47,428 nucleotides of DNA from Candidatus Kaiserbacteria bacterium RIFCSPHIGHO2_01_FULL_54_36 (lineage in GTDB: Bacteria > Patescibacteriota > Minisyncoccia > Phycocordibacterales > UBA2100): NCBI GenBank assembly GCA_001781105.1, contig MFKV01000005.1, positions 345 through 47,772 of the forward strand, written 5' to 3'. Numbering within the stretch: the first letter of the stretch is position 1; each line of letters starts with the position of its first letter. Under the pieces are notes generated by a model. It ran no database searches, was not told the origin of the DNA, and saw nothing but the letters and a program-made list of their open reading frames with translations. Of this stretch, positions 43,567 to 47,428 are shown one piece after another. The translations under genes were made by a program, and so were the position numbers.

Positions 43567-43782
43567 ATGGATAACAGGAGGCAGAATTTCAAACGACTGG
43601 CAGCCGCAAGAACTAATGAGGTTTTGCGACGCTTGAAGATTCTCGGAAATTGTTCCAACCGGAGCCATTACGATTATACGGAGGAGGAAGTAAATAAGAT
43701 ATTTTCTGAAATAGAAAGAAAGATCAGAGAGACGAAGGCGAAGTTCACTTTCCCGCATAGAGATAGTGGTTTCAAACTATAA
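43567..43782 (+). CDS. Small (71 aa) conserved-looking protein in the methyltransferase/ATPase cassette
   Basis: MDNRRQNFKRLAAARTNEVLRRLKILGNCSNRSHYDYTEEEVNKIFSEIERKIRETKAKF; ends 4 bp before the ATPase start. Confidence 0.7.
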   Translation: MDNRRQNFKRLAAARTNEVLRRLKILGNCSNRSHYDYTEEEVNKIFSEIERKIRETKAKFTFPHRDSGFKL

Positions 43783-43786
43783 AGAT

Positions 43787-45619
43787 ATGTCAAAGATTTT
43801 CTGGTATTTCCCTAGCACGGGACACGGCGAGAACCACGGATTCCAAGACCCGCTTCTTCAGTATTTCCAAGGAGATCATGAGAACTACATTGCGCGCGAG
43901 GCGATTCAAAACGCCGTTGACGCGCGACTTGATTACGATAAGCCGGTATCGGTCGTATTTGAAAAGACCGCGATTCTCAACTCCTCGTTCCCCGGCTACT
44001 CGGAGCTTCTGGATAAACTCCATCGCTGTCTGGTATTCGTGAAGGGACAGGACAAAGCGGAGCCGTTTTTCAAATCCGCTATAGCCCTTCTGAAAGGAAA
44101 AAATCTCCCTGTATTGAAAATCAGCGATTTTAATACCAGAGGTCTTTCCGGGTCGGACGATGACGTAGACGGAAACTGGCACCGCCTTGTGAGAGCGGCA
44201 GGAACAAGCTCTCTGAAAGGCGCGGGTGGAGGTTCTTTTGGTATCGGAAAAGGCGCTCCTATCGTCGCTTCGGCGCTAAGGACAGTCTTCTATTCAAGTA
44301 TCAACGACAAGGACGAACTGGTCTTTCAAGGAAAGGCGCGATTGGTAAGCCATCACGACGACGAACGCGACGTGAGGCAAGGAATCGGATTCTACGGCGT
44401 AGAAGGATACAAGGCGTTGAGAAATGACGCTCTCGTTCCCGATTTCTTCAAGCGGAGCGAACGGGGCACGGATATTTATGTGATGGGCTATAAGACGGGA
44501 GCAGATTGGAAAGGGAAACTGATAAAGTCAGTTCTCCACAACTTCTGGCTCGCAATCTACAACGGCGACCTTGAAGTTTCAATCCGAGACGGATCTGAAC
44601 TTACAATAACAAAAAGTAATCTTCGCAAATATCTTGATGATTATGACGCCGAGGACGCAAAATTTTATTTTGAAGCCGTAACGAACTGGACGAAAGATTT
44701 TCATGTAGAGCTTAAACACCTCGGCAAGGTTTCGCTCTATGTCCGTAAGCAAGATAATTACCCTAGCAGAGTAATGATGGCGCGGAAGCCCCGAATGCTT
44801 GTGGCGGAGAAGCAGTACCGCTCTCTTAGAGAACCTTATGCAGCTGTCTTTATCTGCGATAACGATAAAGGAAATGCGCTTCTGCGCGATCTTGAACCGC
44901 CCGCGCATGATAAGTGGAATAGAGACCTTGCGGACAACGGCAAGATAATAATGCGCGAACTGGACGAATTTATAAAAGAAAAACTCAAAAGCATGGGGGA
45001 AGATATAACAAGCGAGCCACAGGATATTCCGGGACTGGCACGATATTTGCCCGACAACGAAGAACGCGAGTACTTGTCTCTTACGGAAGCAGAGGCCGTT
45101 GACCCGACGGAACTTAATACCGACGAGGAGACAGGTCATGAGATAGGTGCGGAGAAGGAACTAGCCTCGGCTGATATAGAAACAATAGTTAGAAAAGGGA
45201 TTGTAACGACGAAAGAGAATAAGCCCGTAGGCCCCACGCCTCCGGTCGGGCCGGGCAACGGACCTAGTGGCAGAGCCACCGGCCCCGAAGAAGGGACGAA
45301 GGAAGGAGCGAGAATAAAAACTTCCGCGATCAGTTTCAGGAGCTTTGTTCAGAAAGGCAAAGCCGGTTTTGAGTATCACCTTGCGATAACCGGCCGAGAA
45401 GATTGCGAAGGAGCCATACGTTTAGTAGCAGTCGGCGATGAGGGGAGCTATCCAGTGGAATTAAAATCTGTGGCAGAAGAAAAATCTGGCACGAGCTACG
45501 ACACTAGCGAATCAATGATAAAAGGTCTGTCCATAGAAAACGGCAAGACTCTTAAACTGATAGTGCTCCTCGCTTCTCCGAAGAAATACGCGTTAGCAAT
45601 AGAAAACTATGAAGGTTAA
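43787..45619 (+). CDS. GHKL (HATPase_c)-fold ATPase, MutL/MORC-like, candidate defence component
   Basis: N-box IAREAIQNAVDAR; G1-like LKISDFNTRGL; G2-like GGSFGIGKGAPIVAS; flexible PxxGPGNGPSG linker and C-terminal beta-rich region. Confidence 0.8.
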   Translation: MSKIFWYFPSTGHGENHGFQDPLLQYFQGDHENYIAREAIQNAVDARLDYDKPVSVVFEKTAILNSSFPGYSELLDKLHRCLVFVKGQDKAEPFFKSAIALLKGKNLPVLKISDFNTRGLSGSDDDVDGNWHRLVRAAGTSSLKGAGGGSFGIGKGAPIVASALRTVFYSSINDKDELVFQGKARLVSHHDDERDVRQGIGFYGVEGYKALRNDALVPDFFKRSERGTDIYVMGYKTGADWKGKLIKSVLHNFWLAIYNGDLEVSIRDGSELTITKSNLRKYLDDYDAEDAKFYFEAVTNWTKDFHVELKHLGKVSLYVRKQDNYPSRVMMARKPRMLVAEKQYRSLREPYAAVFICDNDKGNALLRDLEPPAHDKWNRDLADNGKIIMRELDEFIKEKLKSMGEDITSEPQDIPGLARYLPDNEEREYLSLTEAEAVDPTELNTDEETGHEIGAEKELASADIETIVRKGIVTTKENKPVGPTPPVGPGNGPSGRATGPEEGTKEGARIKTSAISFRSFVQKGKAGFEYHLAITGREDCEGAIRLVAVGDEGSYPVELKSVAEEKSGTSYDTSESMIKGLSIENGKTLKLIVLLASPKKYALAIENYEG

Positions 45620-46454
45620 CGCTAAATCATACCCGCACCCTGTTTTAGGAAACGAGGACGACCTCGCGGGGTTTTTCAAAGTGGAGTTTCATTACGAACT
45701 TGGAAAAGAAGCGATAGTTCTCAATCCGACCTTCTCAATCAAAAATAACGGAATCGAAGAATTGCTGAAAAAAGAAAAAGCTTCATTCGTCGCTGAAGTG
45801 GAATGTGGCAACACTTTTTACAGAAAGAGCTTCCTGACCAGAAAACAATTGGAGCGTTTTTCAATTCCGGCGGTCGCGCTCCGCGACCGCGTTACAGTCG
45901 GCTTCTATGTATGCGCCGACCAAGACATGAAGGGTTATCGCCCCAGCGAATTACACCCTGATTACGGGGAGGCCGTCTTCGATGTAGAAGCCGGAGACGT
46001 AATAGCGGTAGGGGGCTACTGTTCTTTCATTGCAGAAAAAGCTTTTGATCCGTTGCGTCCGCCGGTCGCCTCCTTTATTTCAATCATTGAAGGCACTCGC
46101 CATGAAGACCCGATACAAGTGGATTACGATAGCGACAAAATAACGATAGTGCTATCTAAGTCCGACTGGAAGAAATATCTGGAAGTGCGCGGACAGAAAC
46201 CTGCCGAGGGTATTATCCACGGTTCAATAGTATTTCCAGTGCTTGTAGACGCAGTCCATAAAGTACAAAAAGACGACGGCGAATACGGCGAGAGAAACTG
46301 GTTCGCCCGAATAGAAGCAATCATGGTGGCGAAGGGTCTTTCCGATAAAGACCCTGTTGAAGTAGCGCAAAAGATTCTGGAAAATCCGGCAAGCAGAAGC
46401 TTGCAAGGAATTGACACGCTTCTTAACGTATCAAACGAACAAGTATATGAATAA
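45609..46454 (+). CDS. Uncharacterised protein translationally coupled to the GHKL ATPase
   Basis: 281 aa, MKVNAKSYPHPVLGNEDDLAGFFKVEFHYELG...; overlaps the ATPase stop by 11 bp. Confidence 0.75.
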   Translation: MKVNAKSYPHPVLGNEDDLAGFFKVEFHYELGKEAIVLNPTFSIKNNGIEELLKKEKASFVAEVECGNTFYRKSFLTRKQLERFSIPAVALRDRVTVGFYVCADQDMKGYRPSELHPDYGEAVFDVEAGDVIAVGGYCSFIAEKAFDPLRPPVASFISIIEGTRHEDPIQVDYDSDKITIVLSKSDWKKYLEVRGQKPAEGIIHGSIVFPVLVDAVHKVQKDDGEYGERNWFARIEAIMVAKGLSDKDPVEVAQKILENPASRSLQGIDTLLNVSNEQVYE

Positions 46455-47256
46455 GAAATTTCAAAAGATATTTTTCGGCAACGCAGTAGCAGTAATGCGG
46501 AACGAACTTAAATCCGGCGACGCTCTGGAAAGCTACTTCCGCGAATCCTATCCGGTGAAGGAAAAGACGCTCCTCAAATCCACAATTGAGATTCAAGAAA
46601 AACCTCTCACGCTTAAAGCCCCTAAGAAAGACCCTGTTTCTACCGACTTGGAAAATGCCATAGCAATTTATGAATACTATAAAAACTTGGACGAGGTTCA
46701 GGCGTCTGACCCGCGTCTCTGGACGTATCTAAGTCATGTTGAATTCAGAAGGTACTCTCTGGCCAGATGGGGATTGAAAGGGGCTTTTAAAGATATAAAA
46801 GACGCCACTACAAGAACGAAGGCGGTAAATTACATTCTTGAACATTGGTTTGTGAGCGGGAACGATCGCGATTTGCGCCGCCACGCTATAGCCCGCCTCT
46901 GGTGGGCAGCACGACTTACATATGCTCCGTGGGTATCCGACCCGGAGTATTTTGCTGACCTCAAAAATAAAGACCTTTATTATTACACTCGCGTTTTGCT
47001 TTTCACACAGGATATTTATCAGCAAGTTTTGGAGCGCGGCATGGGTCGCTCAAATAGGATTCTCATATCCATACTTGATTATCTCGTTCGGAATAAGAAG
47101 TTCGCGGAATCGCGAGAAAATATAAGAAGCTTGATGAAGGAATTAAATTTGGCTTATGGAACGAAAAAAATAATCACCTTAGACAGACTCACTTTAAAAT
47201 CTCTCATTGAGAAAACGGCGCAAGATATTGAAAAGAATTCGGAATATGGAAAATAA
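46447..47256 (+). CDS. Uncharacterised protein, possibly DUF6339-like
   Basis: 269 aa, MNKKFQKIFFGNAVAVMRNELKSGDALESYFRESY...DPRLWTYLSHVEFRRYSLARWGLKG...RHAIARLWWAARLTY; overlaps the previous gene by 8 bp. Domain name is from memory. Confidence 0.65.
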   Translation: MNKKFQKIFFGNAVAVMRNELKSGDALESYFRESYPVKEKTLLKSTIEIQEKPLTLKAPKKDPVSTDLENAIAIYEYYKNLDEVQASDPRLWTYLSHVEFRRYSLARWGLKGAFKDIKDATTRTKAVNYILEHWFVSGNDRDLRRHAIARLWWAARLTYAPWVSDPEYFADLKNKDLYYYTRVLLFTQDIYQQVLERGMGRSNRILISILDYLVRNKKFAESRENIRSLMKELNLAYGTKKIITLDRLTLKSLIEKTAQDIEKNSEYGK

Positions 47257-47428
47257 ACGAAAACACCTTGAGTTTATACAAGTCGTGATTAGCCGAATGG
47301 CCAGCAATCTATTTTTCTTGAGGGGTTGGACAATAACTTTGATTACGGGACTTTTTGCCTTATCCGCCGCGAAAGGAGAATACAGTGGTTATATCTTACT
47401 GGCGTATTTCCTGCTTCTTGTCTTTTGG
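47246..47428 (+). CDS. Membrane protein, 3' end beyond the window
   Basis: MENKRKHLEFIQVVISRMASNLFFLRGWTITLITGLFALSAAKGEYSGYILLAYFLLLVFW...; overlaps the preceding gene; two predicted TM segments so far. Confidence 0.65.
   Translation, partial: MENKRKHLEFIQVVISRMASNLFFLRGWTITLITGLFALSAAKGEYSGYILLAYFLLLVFW

Overview
The window looks like a chromosomal segment of a small-genome bacterium, probably Patescibacteria/CPR and Parcubacteria-like. That placement is inferred from gene content and style; no search was run. It opens in the replication-origin neighbourhood: rnpA (truncated at the window edge) and rpmH on the minus strand, an inverted-repeat-rich spacer, then dnaA, an AT-rich spacer and dnaN. 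After that come mostly housekeeping genes: a PBP1A-type penicillin-binding protein, ruvC, a TrmB-type regulator, yebC, ruvB, a PilB/GspE ATPase, tsaE, polA, a holA-like gene, gdhA, trmH, ruvA, rpsT, ruvX, pilM and PilN/PilO-like genes, acyP and rplS. There are six tRNA genes, three large secreted proteins (two clearly paralogous, with Q/Y-rich linkers), a type IV prepilin, and a compact operon for the last steps of flavin cofactor synthesis (riboflavin kinase, riboflavin synthase, lumazine synthase, DMT transporter, archaeal-like FAD synthetase). From about 40.76 kb to the window end, directly next to tRNA-Leu(GAG), there is an apparent integrated island: a large serine recombinase, an Xre regulator, a C5 DNA methyltransferase, a 71-aa protein, a GHKL-type ATPase, two uncharacterised proteins and a truncated membrane protein. 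This looks like a methyltransferase-linked defence system and is the best candidate for an under-described system here. Other observations include two promoter/terminator-bounded structured non-coding regions flanking ruvB, a DnaA-trio-like origin element between dnaA and dnaN, in-frame repeat insertions in tsaE, polA and trmH, a two-copy MITE-like repeat, and a degenerate tRNA-Lys overlapping the 3' end of a phosphoribosyltransferase gene.
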